This document shows, in pieces, positions 25,901 through 35,297 of a stretch of DNA of 64,000 nt. The position numbers and the translations under genes were made by a program. Under the pieces are notes generated by a model that saw only the letters and a list, made by a program, of their open reading frames with translations, was not told the origin of the DNA and did not search any database. The DNA comes from Pseudotabrizicola sediminis. GTDB lineage: Bacteria; Pseudomonadota; Alphaproteobacteria; Rhodobacterales; Rhodobacteraceae. Each line of letters opens with the position of its first letter. The first letter of the stretch is position 1. The stretch is from NCBI RefSeq assembly GCF_004745575.1, contig NZ_RPEM01000003.1, positions 1 to 64,000 on the forward strand, given 5' to 3'.

Positions 25901-26976
25901 CCTGCCTGCCCTTCGCCGGGTCTGGCGTCAAACTCGCGCATCTGGACGGGCATGACCTGCAGAATCTGGCCGTCCGCACCGCAAAAACCCGCCGCCCCGC
26001 GACGGAAAAGATCTGGCCTACGCTGATCCCGGCGCGGCTTGGCGCGCAATCCCACGCGCTGGACCTGATCTCGCCCCCGGCGCGGTTTGACCGTGCCCGC
26101 AAGGCCCCGTTGGCCGTGGTGGCCTGCCTGCGCAATGAAATCGCGATGCTGCCGCATTTTCTGGCCCATTACCGCGCGCTTGGCGTTGACAGCTTTCTGA
26201 TCGCCGACAACGGGTCCGATGATGGCACGCTGGAACACCTTGCCGTACAACCCGATGTGGCGCTGTTCACCGTCGATTCCGACTATAGTCAGTCGCATTA
26301 CGGCGTGCTCTGGCAACAGGCGCTGCTGGCCCAACGCACGGGCCTCTGGTCCGTCGTGGCGGATGCCGACGAGCTGATGACATGGACCGCCGATGCCACC
26401 GGCGATCTGCACGGCCTGCTGTCCGGCCCAGACTTCACCGACCATGATGCCGCCCGCGTCTTCATGCTCGACATGTATCCGCAAGGCCCGCTGTCGGGCA
26501 CCGACTTCACCGATCAGCCCCCCTTCACCGCCGCCCCTTTCATCGATCGTGACCCGTTCCTGACCACCGCGCTGGGGCGTGGCCCGTTTTCCGACGCGCA
26601 CACCTTTACTTCCGCCACCCGCCACCGCCTGCTGCCCGGCTCGCGCCCCGAACTGTTTGTCGCGCAGAAAATCGCCCTGCTGCGCTATCAGCCGTGGATG
26701 CGCCTGTCAGACGGGCTGCACTACGTCGCCGAAACCCGGCTTTCCCCCCGCGCGCTGCTGTTTGGCCATTTCAAATACACCGCCGCCTTCCGCGCAAAAG
26801 CGGTGGCCGAGGTGGCGCGGGGCCAGCATTTCAACAATGCCGAGGAATACCGCAAGTACCTGACCCTGATCTCCGAGGGGCGCGAGACGATCTACGATCC
26901 CACCCTCTCGGTCCGCTGGACCGACAGCCCCTTTGTGCAGTCGGTGCTTTCCACCGGCAAACCGCCCGCGCCCTGA
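22903..26976 (+). CDS. Giant glycosyltransferase with galectin-like N-terminal domain
   Basis: Protein of 1357 residues, ATG preceded by AAAGGG. Four parts can be seen. Residues about 10-125 form a beta domain with H39, R43, N52, W59 and E62, spaced much like the sugar-contacting residues of galectins. Residues about 160-760 are mostly helical, without known motifs. A GT31-like domain (about 775-1050) carries VDDDCFLD (about 862-869), a metal-binding DDD motif, and GGSGYLLSPAAINALL, typical of beta-galactosyl or fringe-type transferases. The last domain (about 1068-1357) is GT2/GT92-like, with VVACLRNEIAMLPHFLAHY, LIADNGSDDGT and VVADADELM. It thus joins a candidate lectin with two transferase domains. 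Its 3' end overlaps the convergent GT4 gene by 85 bases. Specificity is unknown; galE and glf in the locus point to galactose. Confidence 0.8.
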   Translation: MIPFRTANGATFRCQIDPDWTSYANLNFYTAEQGQIPFHLSLRLADSLAVINQKDARGWHREDHIALTFPPRRFPVTLSFDAHAVTVDVDGVQLGRFPRLPRFDRTARFLLRRGYPRLRQITLCTAEGAVPWETVETRDHTFDRLWNDVRPGAGLVLTDRMELAERLPRGQTDPRHAVILPGSAAPVALRPATQAPSSVPNTFALPEGVAAVLVPGRIWLTTGPDAAAELPVIDLLTGHARPPLRIDRTALAQRLLRQTRSGGIANDDIAALQAIEHVCHSGIWPTLDPQVHSTLVAAAARLGLSGFLTKAIGTTPPAMVPQTAPSASPLAGLTADLSRLLATSPDRAALADWLATALPPHAATEAEDLALTLCPSFCEHDAFDLLHAALSARGLPPVRPSDDVGYVSLRLPFQLLDGDYDQVISRLYLLASRDGGWLASAAVGWIARTIASPGSLPIPERQRLAIINAFCTLLTAQAKDPWGRTPCHGLMDGLLALLRQLARLPPDLRGTLEQTALTAYGLSPRFWSRLPSAVDHATLSAFAPGLLTAGRAFVRLTDPADAAAALSALHTLKAEGVAAAALCLHPAAGLRQTAPWHPDLLLRDLFRPGATDDPDFDVRSAIARSQPTIGRAPRPAPFEALERKLGQTAFDLITHWHTTAPPQRLARLDAVLTDALALSGSAAGHVGLAVSLGLIRALRDDQAAVSLGLAGLRQMVTAAQVTPDALASAAATPALQAVRADPHLGPLVHAALGLSAPPPVQSPHASPPTGAASALFNTVVVVMSCHPNFATRIAALRRGWLADLTRLGIPYIVVVGGSTDPQPAADVICLNAPDDYEGLPQKSLAAIAHVHQHFPGRRMLKVDDDCFLDVDEYFFSLSSLKADYYGRPLARARGQMDRSWHMGKSSSLRGRHDLDKSPEPSTYADGGSGYLLSPAAINALLTRAATAEGQRLIDASFMEDKLVGDLLALSGIRVTGDDYRVHVLRRARAGGLLVPKWENTCLPFAGSGVKLAHLDGHDLQNLAVRTAKTRRPATEKIWPTLIPARLGAQSHALDLISPPARFDRARKAPLAVVACLRNEIAMLPHFLAHYRALGVDSFLIADNGSDDGTLEHLAVQPDVALFTVDSDYSQSHYGVLWQQALLAQRTGLWSVVADADELMTWTADATGDLHGLLSGPDFTDHDAARVFMLDMYPQGPLSGTDFTDQPPFTAAPFIDRDPFLTTALGRGPFSDAHTFTSATRHRLLPGSRPELFVAQKIALLRYQPWMRLSDGLHYVAETRLSPRALLFGHFKYTAAFRAKAVAEVARGQHFNNAEEYRKYLTLISEGRETIYDPTLSVRWTDSPFVQSVLSTGKPPAP

Positions 26977-28424
26977 CCCCGATACAGCGCCAGCAGCCTG
27001 TCGAGATGCGGCCCCATCGTCTCTGGCACCATCGCATTCTGCCAATAGTCCTGCGGCCCCACCACGCCTGACAGGATCGCCCCGATCCGATCCGCAAACG
27101 CCGCCACATCGCCCGCGCGGAACACGAACTCCGGGCTGTTGCCCAATTCCTGCGCACCGCCCATGTCGCTGCACAGCAAGGGAATGCGCCGCGCGTGCAT
27201 CTCGATTGCCACCTGTGGCAGGTTGTCCTCCCACATCACCGGCAACAGGCCGAGGCCAACATCGGCCAGCAGCCGGTCCAGATCGGCATGACCATAGCCA
27301 TCCTGATGCTGAAACCCCCCCAGCCTGGGGGCCAGTGCCGCCAGCCGCGCCATCACATCCGCCTCGCCGCGCCGCGCGGCCACCACCAGATGCAGGCGGT
27401 TCAGCACTCCATCCGGCAGCGCCTCCAGCGCATTGAGCAGAAAGTAAAACCCCTTGTCACGGCGCATATAGCCGAAATAGGCCAGCTTCACCGTGCCATC
27501 GGGCCGCAGGATCGGCCCGCGCGCGGGCGCGCTGGCAAAGCCCTGCGCCTCGACCGTGCCGATATAGCTGGTGACGGCCTTGTCAGGTAAAATGCCCTGC
27601 CGCAGCGCAATCTGGCGCACCCGGTCTGACACACACAGCACCAGATCGCACTGCGCGTTGATCTGGCGCACCATGGCCGCCCGCCGCTGCACAAAGCCCG
27701 GCCCCGCACCGGCCCCGGCCGCTGGGTCCACAGCCCGCCGCTGCCGCGCCCCCTGCAACCGCCCCAGCCGCCGGCCCAGACCGAAGATCACCCGGAAGGT
27801 CTGCCGGAAAAACCAGCTGTCAGGCGATACGCCCGCCACCTTCAACCGGTAGGCAAGCCCATGCCCGGCCCGGATCTGCCCCGCGTTCCAGCGGTGCGGC
27901 AGGCAGGTGACACAGCGCGCGCCCGATTGGTCATCGGTGCAATGGCGCGCTTCGTCCTGCCAGAAGTTCACCTGCGGGCAGAACGGATAATAGTTGTGCA
28001 AGGACAACACCAGCCTTGTGGCCGGAAACCTTTCCTTCAGGCGCAACACATCTGCAGGGACGCCTTCCAGATTGTTGAAATGCACCACATCATAGGGGCC
28101 GGTCCGCGCCAGAAAGTCGAAAAACACCGCCTCGGTTGCCGGATGGCTGATCTGCGCCGCTTGCCCGAAAGACGCATGCCCCGGGGCCAATGTGCCGGAA
28201 TTGACCAGATCATACCGCCGCGCATCGCGCGGACCATGCCGCATCCGCTCCCATCGGGGGCGCGGGCGCAGCGGATCATAAGATGTGCCGCAGGCGATGA
28301 AACTGGCCTCCACCCCCGGTACCGTCGCGAGCGCCAGCATCAGGTTGCGCTGATAGAGCGACACACCGCCGCCCCTGCCTTCCGGGTCCAGATAATCGAC
28401 CCAATTCACATACAGGATTTTCAT
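26892..28424 (-). CDS. GT4 glycosyltransferase
   Basis: Protein of 510 residues with a GT-B fold. The N-terminal domain starts MKILYVNWVDYLDPEGRGGG, a common beginning of family 4 enzymes with the glycine-rich loop. A cysteine group lies around YYPFCPQVNFW and RCVTCLPHRW. The C-terminal nucleotide-sugar-binding domain shows KLAYFGYMRRDKGFYFLLNA and a donor-site segment around VGLGLLPVMWEDNLPQVAIEM, whose glutamates fit the EX7E motif. It is immediately downstream of the sulfotransferase gene: the stop of that gene and this ATG are adjacent, so translation is probably coupled. The last 28 codons overlap the end of the convergent 1357-residue gene. Donor and acceptor are unknown. Confidence 0.9.
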   Translation of the reverse strand: MKILYVNWVDYLDPEGRGGGVSLYQRNLMLALATVPGVEASFIACGTSYDPLRPRPRWERMRHGPRDARRYDLVNSGTLAPGHASFGQAAQISHPATEAVFFDFLARTGPYDVVHFNNLEGVPADVLRLKERFPATRLVLSLHNYYPFCPQVNFWQDEARHCTDDQSGARCVTCLPHRWNAGQIRAGHGLAYRLKVAGVSPDSWFFRQTFRVIFGLGRRLGRLQGARQRRAVDPAAGAGAGPGFVQRRAAMVRQINAQCDLVLCVSDRVRQIALRQGILPDKAVTSYIGTVEAQGFASAPARGPILRPDGTVKLAYFGYMRRDKGFYFLLNALEALPDGVLNRLHLVVAARRGEADVMARLAALAPRLGGFQHQDGYGHADLDRLLADVGLGLLPVMWEDNLPQVAIEMHARRIPLLCSDMGGAQELGNSPEFVFRAGDVAAFADRIGAILSGVVGPQDYWQNAMVPETMGPHLDRLLALYRGQGAGGLPVESTDCTKGLSVQRTERVGS

Positions 28425-29171
28425 TCAGACCAGTTCATCCTCCAACCAGTTGGCGCGGCCAAGGTATCGCATATAGGATTCAATCGGGTCTGGCGTGGCA
28501 AACCGGTCAAGCACCCGGTTGCTGCCCTGCTTGATCAGCGGGGATTTCATGCCCGAGTCATGTTGCAGCCCCAAAAACGCGCAGATCCGCGCATTGAACT
28601 CGGGTCTGAACAGCTCGCAATACTCCAGCGTCAGGCTCGGATTGGGCAGGCTGCCAAGCCATTGGGCAAACAGAAAGTCCATCGTTGCATATTCATGCCA
28701 CTGATGGCTGATCTCCTCCGGGCTCGCAACGATCTTCCGCGCCATGTCGCGTGATCGCCGGGTCTGTGCCCAATTTTTGGTCTGCATCGCTTTCAGATAG
28801 GACGCGACCTGCGCCAGCCGGTTTTCGCGGTGAATATAGATGATCCGGGTCTGCGCCAGATCCGGCAACTGGCTCAGCACCCTTATGTTGTGCCCCAGCA
28901 TCAGCTTGAACCCGATCTGCTGCCACGGCTCTGCCTCATGCCGCTCAAAGAACTGCCGCATGAAATAGCGCGGCCCCCAGTCGCGCTTGTAGCGCAGGTC
29001 GGGGTCATAGTCCGGCTCTCCAGTTTCGATCACGCTGTAGGGGTTGAACAACTCGCCTGAACAGGTCACGTCGCGGTGCGAATTCAGCAGGGTCATCAGA
29101 TAGGTGGTGCCACTGCGCGGCAGGCCCAGGATGATGAACCGCCGGTGCTGCGCCTGATCTGCCTCGCTCAT
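28425..29171 (-). CDS. Sulfotransferase
   Basis: Probable PAPS-dependent sulfotransferase of 248 residues. The 5'-phosphosulfate-binding loop is seen as LGLPRSGTTYLMTLL near the N-terminus. The 3'-phosphate-binding region follows as RIIYIHRENRLAQVASYLKA, in which Arg and the later Ser fit the family pattern. The overall pattern resembles Stf0/NodH-type enzymes that act on carbohydrates. ATG at 29171 is chosen because GGGGCAGG lies directly upstream; the extension to 29219 lacks similarity. It is the first gene of a pair with the GT4 enzyme and divergent from glf. Its place in the locus suggests it sulfates a sugar of the exported polymer, which is inference. Confidence 0.85.
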   Translation of the reverse strand: MSEADQAQHRRFIILGLPRSGTTYLMTLLNSHRDVTCSGELFNPYSVIETGEPDYDPDLRYKRDWGPRYFMRQFFERHEAEPWQQIGFKLMLGHNIRVLSQLPDLAQTRIIYIHRENRLAQVASYLKAMQTKNWAQTRRSRDMARKIVASPEEISHQWHEYATMDFLFAQWLGSLPNPSLTLEYCELFRPEFNARICAFLGLQHDSGMKSPLIKQGSNRVLDRFATPDPIESYMRYLGRANWLEDELV

Positions 29172-29298
29172 CCTGCCCCTGCCCGATTGTGCGCGCCTGC
29201 CGCACGCGGTTTCCCCCAAGTTTCACCATCGCGCCGCACAGGGCAAGGGGGGCTGCAGCACAACACCGCAGGTTGTGCCAAATCGTCCCGCCGTCTAG

Positions 29299-30441
<1,143 letters not shown>

Positions 30442-30503
30442 TCTACCGCCCGCACGCCCCAAAGGTGAAGCCAAAGCGCGGAGCCTGTGCGCAACGGGTC
30501 CGC

Positions 30504-31403
30504 CTAGAGCACCTCGGGCATCACGACGCGCCGTCGCTGCCGCGCTTCGGCCCAGGTGATATAGCTGACCGATCCCACAATCACCGCACCCCCCAGCAGC
30601 ACGAAGACATCCACCGCCTCGCCAAAGGCGACCCAGCCCAGCAGCGCGGCCCAGATCAGTTGCAGGAAGACCACCGGCTGCGACACGGCGATCGGGGCGG
30701 CGGCAAAGGCACGGCTCATGCAATAATGCCCACCCGTCGCGCAAGCCGCCACCACCGCCAACCACGCGATCTGTTCTGCGCTGACCGGCACCCAGACCCA
30801 AGCCGCGAGCGGAGCAAGCGCCAGTGTCACCACCAAGGACAGCATGGCCACGATCTGCCCGGCACTGGCGATCCCCGACAGCCGCTTGGCAAACAGGTAG
30901 GATCCGGCGAAAAACACCGCCGCGAAGATCTGGGCGATATGGCCATCCGTCACCTCGCGCAGGCCGGGCCTCAGCACGATCAGCGCCCCGGTCAGGGCCA
31001 CGCCAATTGCCAGCACGCGCCGCAGCGACAGACGCTCGCCAAAGAACACCACCGTGCCCAAGGTCAGCAGCACCGGGTTCAGGTAGCCGATCGCCGTCAC
31101 CTCGGCCACCGGGATGCGCGCCATGGCATAAAACCAGCACACCACCGCCGCCACATGCACCACGCCCCGGCCCAGATGCAGTCGCAGGTGCAGGCCCGGC
31201 ATCCCGCTGCGCAGCACCCCGATCAGCGCTGGCAGCAGAAACACCACCCCCCAGGCAAAGCGCAGGAAAGCGGATTGCACCGCAGGCAGTTCGGTTCCCA
31301 AATAGCGTACGATCCCGGTCACCCCCACGAAACACAGGCCAGAGGCAAACATCCACAGGATGGCCTGCACGGGGTTGGTCTGATCGGGGGCTGTGGCATT
31401 CAT
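30504..31403 (-). CDS. EamA/DMT family transporter
   Basis: Membrane protein of 299 residues with about ten hydrophobic segments in two repeated halves, the fold of the drug/metabolite transporter superfamily. Typical segments are SAFLRFAWGVVFLLPALIGV at the end of the first helix pair, GYLNPVLLTLGTVVFFGE (the conserved PxxxxxxxxxxxGE signature of the first half), and FLQLIWAALLGWVAFGEAVD, its counterpart in the second half. The substrate cannot be told. It lies downstream of argP on the same strand with a gap of 40 bases, and so may be regulated with it. Its 3' end converges on glf. Confidence 0.9.
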   Translation of the reverse strand: MNATAPDQTNPVQAILWMFASGLCFVGVTGIVRYLGTELPAVQSAFLRFAWGVVFLLPALIGVLRSGMPGLHLRLHLGRGVVHVAAVVCWFYAMARIPVAEVTAIGYLNPVLLTLGTVVFFGERLSLRRVLAIGVALTGALIVLRPGLREVTDGHIAQIFAAVFFAGSYLFAKRLSGIASAGQIVAMLSLVVTLALAPLAAWVWVPVSAEQIAWLAVVAACATGGHYCMSRAFAAAPIAVSQPVVFLQLIWAALLGWVAFGEAVDVFVLLGGAVIVGSVSYITWAEARQRRRVVMPEVL

Positions 31404-31443
31404 GGCGGCACCCTGTGGCGCGCTGCGGCCAAGGACAAGCGGG

Positions 31444-32331
31444 TTATTGTAACCGTAACATCTGCGCGGCCGCCGCCCGCATCGCCAGCGTCAGTGGTCT
31501 GATCGCCGCCGCCGTCAGCCGGGCAAACTGCCAGTGCAGCGCCACGTCCAGCGCCGCCCCCGGCACCAGTTCCACCAGCCGCCCTGCCGCCAGATGCGGG
31601 GCGACCAGCGGTTCGGGGTTCAGCCCCCAGCCAAGGCCATGCAGGCAGGCGTCGACAAAACCCTGCGTCGACGCGATCCGGTGACTGGGAAACCCCGACC
31701 GCAGCCCCAGCCCGCGCGCCGCCACCCATTGCGCCTGCAACTGGTCCTTGTCGGAAAACGTCAGGGCCGGGGCGCGGGCCAGCGTCTGCGCCGTCACCCC
31801 TTCGGCAAACCAGCGCGCCACATAGCCGGGGCTGGCGGTCGCGACATAGCGCAACGCACCCAGCGGCAGCGTGTCACAACCCTGCAGTGGCCCGGCATGC
31901 GACGTGACCGCCGCCACCACCTCACCGCGCCGCAGCCAGTCCTGGCTGAAGTCCTGATCATCAATCACCAGATCGAACAGCACATCGGGCACCTGCACCA
32001 GCGCCGGCATCACCCAGGTGGCCAGAGAATCGGCATTCACCGCAATGCGCAGGGTCACCGCACCGGTCTGCACGCCCGGCAGATCTGCTGCCGCCTGACG
32101 TTCCAACAACACCACCTCGTCGAAATGGCGGATCAAGCGCAGCCCTGCCGCGGTCGCCACGCTGGGGCTGCTGCGCCGGATCAGCAGAACCCCGGCGCGG
32201 TCCTCCAGCGCCTTTATCCGCTGCGACACCGCCGGTTGCGTGATGCCCAGATCGGCGGCAGCAAGGTCGAACGACCCGCGCCGGTGCACAGCCGTCAGCG
32301 CCGCCAGTTGCAAGGGATCAAAGATCAGCAC
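31444..32331 (-). CDS. argP: LysR-family regulator ArgP
   Basis: Transcription factor of 295 residues. The N-terminal winged helix-turn-helix shows LAALTAVHRRGSFDLAAADL and ITQPAVSQRIKALEDRAGV, the standard LysR DNA-binding region. The C-terminal co-inducer domain follows. The best-known relative is ArgP/IciA, which activates the arginine exporter ArgO. The pairing with a divergent LysE/ArgO gene at 32423 supports this, so lysine or arginine is the likely effector. The start is GTG at 32331, with a weak ribosome binding site (GGATAA). The divergent intergenic region 32332-32422 should hold the operator. Confidence 0.9.
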   Translation of the reverse strand: MLIFDPLQLAALTAVHRRGSFDLAAADLGITQPAVSQRIKALEDRAGVLLIRRSSPSVATAAGLRLIRHFDEVVLLERQAAADLPGVQTGAVTLRIAVNADSLATWVMPALVQVPDVLFDLVIDDQDFSQDWLRRGEVVAAVTSHAGPLQGCDTLPLGALRYVATASPGYVARWFAEGVTAQTLARAPALTFSDKDQLQAQWVAARGLGLRSGFPSHRIASTQGFVDACLHGLGWGLNPEPLVAPHLAAGRLVELVPGAALDVALHWQFARLTAAAIRPLTLAMRAAAAQMLRLQ

Positions 32332-32422
32332 AGCTTATCCAGCATCAGAAAGATGAACTGGATTGATCACCGCAGGCCACGCTAAGTCAAGCGGCACGCA
32401 TTACCCGAAAGGCCCCCATCGC

Positions 32423-33025
32423 ATGACCGCCGCCCTTGCCGGATTTCTGACGGCCCTGTCGCTGATTGCCGCCATCGGCGCGCAGAACGCCTTTGTGCTG
32501 CGGCAGGGGCTGCGACGCGAACATGTGTTGCCCGTGGTGCTGGCCTGTGCGCTGTCGGATGCGCTGTTGATCGCCGCCGGGGTGGCGGGGTTCGGCACGA
32601 TTGCAGCGCTTGTGCCATGGATCACCACCGCCATGCTCTACGCCGGGGCCGCGTTTCTGATGGTTTATGGCGCGTTGCGCTTCAAGGCGGCGCTGCGCGG
32701 CGGCGAGGCGCTGCGCCCGGCAGCGGGCACGGGCGCGACACTGGGGCGCACCGTCGGCACGGTGCTGGTGCTGACATGGGCGAACCCGCATGTGTATCTG
32801 GATACGGTTGTTCTGCTGGGCGCGATTTCTGCCCAATACGCGCCACAGCATTGGACCTTTGGTGCCGGGGCCATCGCGGGCAGCTTTGCCTTCTTCACTG
32901 CGCTGGGCTTTGGTGCGCGCCTGCTGGCCCCGCTGTTTGCCAACCCAAAGGCATGGGTCTGGCTGGAGGTGATCATTGGCGTCGTCATGTGGCTGATTGC
33001 CGTCGCGCTGATCACGGGGGCCTGA
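32423..33025 (+). CDS. argO: LysE/ArgO amino acid exporter
   Basis: Inner-membrane exporter of basic amino acids, 200 residues with about six hydrophobic segments. The N-terminus ALSLIAAIGAQNAFVLRQGL is the classic LysE/ArgO signature, and WANPHVYLDTVVLLG is the conserved mid-protein motif. ATG at 32423 is supported by GAAAGG nine bases upstream; an in-frame ATG at 32363 is too close to argP. The regulator ArgP is encoded divergently, the standard arrangement for this pair. Its 3' end converges on the cold-shock gene, with a hairpin between. Confidence 0.93.
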   Translation: MTAALAGFLTALSLIAAIGAQNAFVLRQGLRREHVLPVVLACALSDALLIAAGVAGFGTIAALVPWITTAMLYAGAAFLMVYGALRFKAALRGGEALRPAAGTGATLGRTVGTVLVLTWANPHVYLDTVVLLGAISAQYAPQHWTFGAGAIAGSFAFFTALGFGARLLAPLFANPKAWVWLEVIIGVVMWLIAVALITGA

Positions 33026-33046
33026 CGGGCCTGGGGCAAAATGCGA

Positions 33047-33074
33047 AACGGGGGCAGCTTGCGCCACCCCCGTT
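33047..33074 (-). terminator. Hairpin between argO and the cold-shock gene
   Basis: An eight-base perfect inverted repeat (AACGGGGG at 33047-33054 and CCCCCGTT at 33067-33074) with a 12-base spacer lies in the 83-base convergent gap. Read on the minus strand it is followed by a T-rich run (TTTCGCATTTTG), so it is best assigned as the terminator of the cold-shock gene. It may also slow transcription coming from argO. Confidence 0.55.
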
Positions 33075-33108
33075 CCAAATGTCTGACCGATGGATCAGAC
33101 CTGATAAA

Positions 33109-33315
33109 TCAGGCCAGAGCCAGGTTGGTCGCCGATTCGCGACCGTTGCGGTCACGTTCCAGATCGAAGGTCACAGCCTGACCGTCGTTCAGGGCACGGA
33201 TACCAGCGCGTTCCAGCGCGGTGATGTGCACGAACACGTCTTTCTGGCCGCCTTCTGGCGCGATAAAGCCGAAACCTTTGGTTGCGTTAAACCATTTCAC
33301 GGTGCCATTGGCCAT
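33109..33315 (-). CDS. Cold-shock domain protein
   Basis: Protein of 68 residues, a single cold-shock (OB-fold) domain that binds single-stranded RNA or DNA. The RNP1 motif is KGFGFIAPE and the RNP2 motif is DVFVHITAL, both near-canonical; the protein starts MANGTVKWFNATKGFGF. ATG at 33315 is supported by AGGAGA eight bases upstream. A promoter is proposed at 33421-33450, giving an untranslated leader of about 100 bases, as is common for cold-shock genes whose leader controls expression. CspA-like numbering cannot be assigned because this order usually has several copies. Confidence 0.95.
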   Translation of the reverse strand: MANGTVKWFNATKGFGFIAPEGGQKDVFVHITALERAGIRALNDGQAVTFDLERDRNGRESATNLALA

Positions 33316-33420
33316 CGTGAGATCTCCTGTAGTGTCTGCCATCCACAGCATGCGATGGCCCGGCCGAGACTCGTCTAGATCGTGTGACTGTGGGCCGAAG
33401 CAGACAGAAGACCGAAAGAG

Positions 33421-33450
33421 AAGATACTTTGCCTTTCTAAAATGTGCCAA
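33421..33450 (-). promoter_or_regulatory. Candidate sigma-70 promoter of the cold-shock gene
   Basis: On the minus strand a TTGGCA hexamer (33445-33450) is separated by 18 bases from TATCTT (33421-33426), a plausible -35/-10 pair. Transcription would start near 33414, leaving a leader of about 100 bases before the start codon at 33315. A long leader fits cold-shock regulation. Read by eye only. Confidence 0.45.
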
Positions 33451-33518
33451 TTCCCCTCAAATTGCAAGAGGCGGCATAAAAGAAAGGCGGAAACGCGCTG
33501 CACAACAGTCTGGCCCGG

Positions 33519-34436
33519 TCAACAGTAACGCCAGATGCTGGCAATGAAATCGGCCCCGAAGCGCCGCTTGCACGCCTCATAGACCTCATCATAAAACGCA
33601 CGAACCGATTGCAGCGCGCCTTCGTCCAGATCGCCGTCGCGGGGCGACCAGTTGACCCGCCGGTCAAAATTGGGATGCGCGCGGTCGATGCCCAGAAAAG
33701 CGCAAGCGCGGCCGAGTTCATCCAGTGTCAGAAAGGTCTCGTAGAAGCCGTAGAAAATCTCTTCCGGTTGAAACACAGCTTCCAGCGCCGCCATCGTCCG
33801 GTCATAGCGGGTGTACATCTGGCACCAGTCGCTTTTGGCCGCAGTGTCAAACCGCTCATGCGCCGGGTGGCCGACGGTATTTCCCGCCTCTGCCGCATTG
33901 CGGTCGGCCATGCGCAACATTGAAAAACAGCGCTCGATCGGGTCGCGCATCAAAAACACCACGCGCGGCGCGTAACCTTCGGCAAGCATGCGTGCGCGGA
34001 TGTCCTGAAAGTTCTCTGCCGTCAGCCCCGAATACTCCGGCGTGATATCCCCCAGCAGTCGCGCCTGCGGATGGTCCGCCCGCAGCCGGCGATACGACGC
34101 CCAATAACGGTCGATGTCATGGTTCATCGCCAGATTGTCCATCAGCGACAAGAGCTCGGCGGGGTCAGCGGCGGCCTCGCCCTTGTGAAACCCCCGGACG
34201 GATGCCGCCAGATGATCGCGCAACCGCTCCATCTTCACCACCTCGGACAGGCGAAAGCGGTCGGGCTGGTAGACCGACTGGAACACCGACTGTTCCTTGA
34301 TCGGCCCCATCGCGCATTGCGGATGATCGCGCAGATAGCGATAAAGCCAGGTGGTCGCCGCCTTCTGCGCGCCGACGCCCAGCAGAAAGACCGGCCTTGG
34401 GGGGATGATCGGCTTTTTGAAAAACGAAAGACGCAT
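33519..34436 (-). CDS. Sulfotransferase
   Basis: Protein of 305 residues with a P-loop-type sulfotransferase domain. The PAPS-binding loop is LLGVGAQKAATTWLYRYLRD near the N-terminus. The 3'-phosphate region is APRVVFLMRDPIERCFSMLR, whose Arg and Ser match the RxxxxxxxS pattern. This is the heparan/carbohydrate-type branch (GxQKxGTTxL) rather than the NodH-type loop of the enzyme at 28425. ATG at 34436 is favoured by AAGGTGG six bases upstream. It stands alone between yebC and the cold-shock gene, 4 kb outside the polysaccharide locus, and may still act on its product. Confidence 0.85.
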   Translation of the reverse strand: MRLSFFKKPIIPPRPVFLLGVGAQKAATTWLYRYLRDHPQCAMGPIKEQSVFQSVYQPDRFRLSEVVKMERLRDHLAASVRGFHKGEAAADPAELLSLMDNLAMNHDIDRYWASYRRLRADHPQARLLGDITPEYSGLTAENFQDIRARMLAEGYAPRVVFLMRDPIERCFSMLRMADRNAAEAGNTVGHPAHERFDTAAKSDWCQMYTRYDRTMAALEAVFQPEEIFYGFYETFLTLDELGRACAFLGIDRAHPNFDRRVNWSPRDGDLDEGALQSVRAFYDEVYEACKRRFGADFIASIWRYC

Positions 34437-34487
34437 CGACCACCTTTTACACATCACCCTGCCGCCATCCGGGCAGGCAAAGCCCGG

Positions 34488-35228
34488 TTACAGCTGCGCC
34501 GCCACATCCTCGGGGATGTCAAAGTTATGCGTCACCGTCTGCACATCGTCATCTTCTTCCAGCAGATCAATCAGCCGCATCAGCTTTTGCGCGGTGTCCA
34601 GATCCACCTCGGTCAGGCTTTGCGGCTTCCAGATCAGCTTGGACTCGGTCGATTCCCCCAGAGATTTCTCCAGCGCGTCCGACACTTCGTTCAGCGCTTC
34701 GACCGAGCAATAGATCCAGTGGCCATCCTCGTCAGAGTCGACATCATCGGCTCCGGCTTCCAGTGCCGCCATCATCACTGTATCGGCGTCGCCCACCGAC
34801 GCCTGATAGGAAATCTCGCCCACCCGGTCAAAGCTGTGCGCCACCGACCCCGTGGTGCCCAGATTGCCGCCGGCCTTGCTGAAATACGACCGCACGTTGC
34901 TGGCGGTGCGGTTCACGTTGTCGGTCATCGTCTCGACGATGATCGCAATGCCGTTGACGCCGTAGCCTTCATAGCGGATTTCCGTGTAATCCGCGCCATC
35001 GCCCATCTGCGATTTCTTGATCGCGCGGTCGATCACATCCTTTGGCATCGACACCGATTTCGCGGCCTTGACGGCCAGCCGCAAGCGCGGGTTCATCTCG
35101 GGGTCAGGCATGCCCATCTTGGCGGCAACGGTGATTTCCTTTGCCAGCTTGGAAAACATCTTGGAGCGCAGCTTGTCCTGCTTGCCCTTGCGATGCTGGA
35201 TGTTCGCCCATTTCGAATGGCCTGCCAT
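34488..35228 (-). CDS. yebC: YebC/PmpR family regulator
   Basis: Cytoplasmic DUF28 protein of 246 residues, nearly the standard length. The N-terminus [18 protein letters not shown] is the family signature. The central DVIDRAIKK and [20 protein letters not shown] segments are typical. Members act as transcriptional regulators or as translation factors that relieve stalling at difficult codon runs. AGGAG stands upstream of the ATG. It follows the phosphomannomutase gene on the same strand with a 69-base gap; its usual neighbours ruvC and ruvAB are not here. Confidence 0.97.
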   Translation of the reverse strand: MAGHSKWANIQHRKGKQDKLRSKMFSKLAKEITVAAKMGMPDPEMNPRLRLAVKAAKSVSMPKDVIDRAIKKSQMGDGADYTEIRYEGYGVNGIAIIVETMTDNVNRTASNVRSYFSKAGGNLGTTGSVAHSFDRVGEISYQASVGDADTVMMAALEAGADDVDSDEDGHWIYCSVEALNEVSDALEKSLGESTESKLIWKPQSLTEVDLDTAQKLMRLIDLLEEDDDVQTVTHNFDIPEDVAAQL

Positions 35229-35297
35229 GACCCGTACTCCTGCCCGTCTGATCGGTGATGGGTTCCCTTACACCAGCGCCCCAGCCGCCTGCAACCC

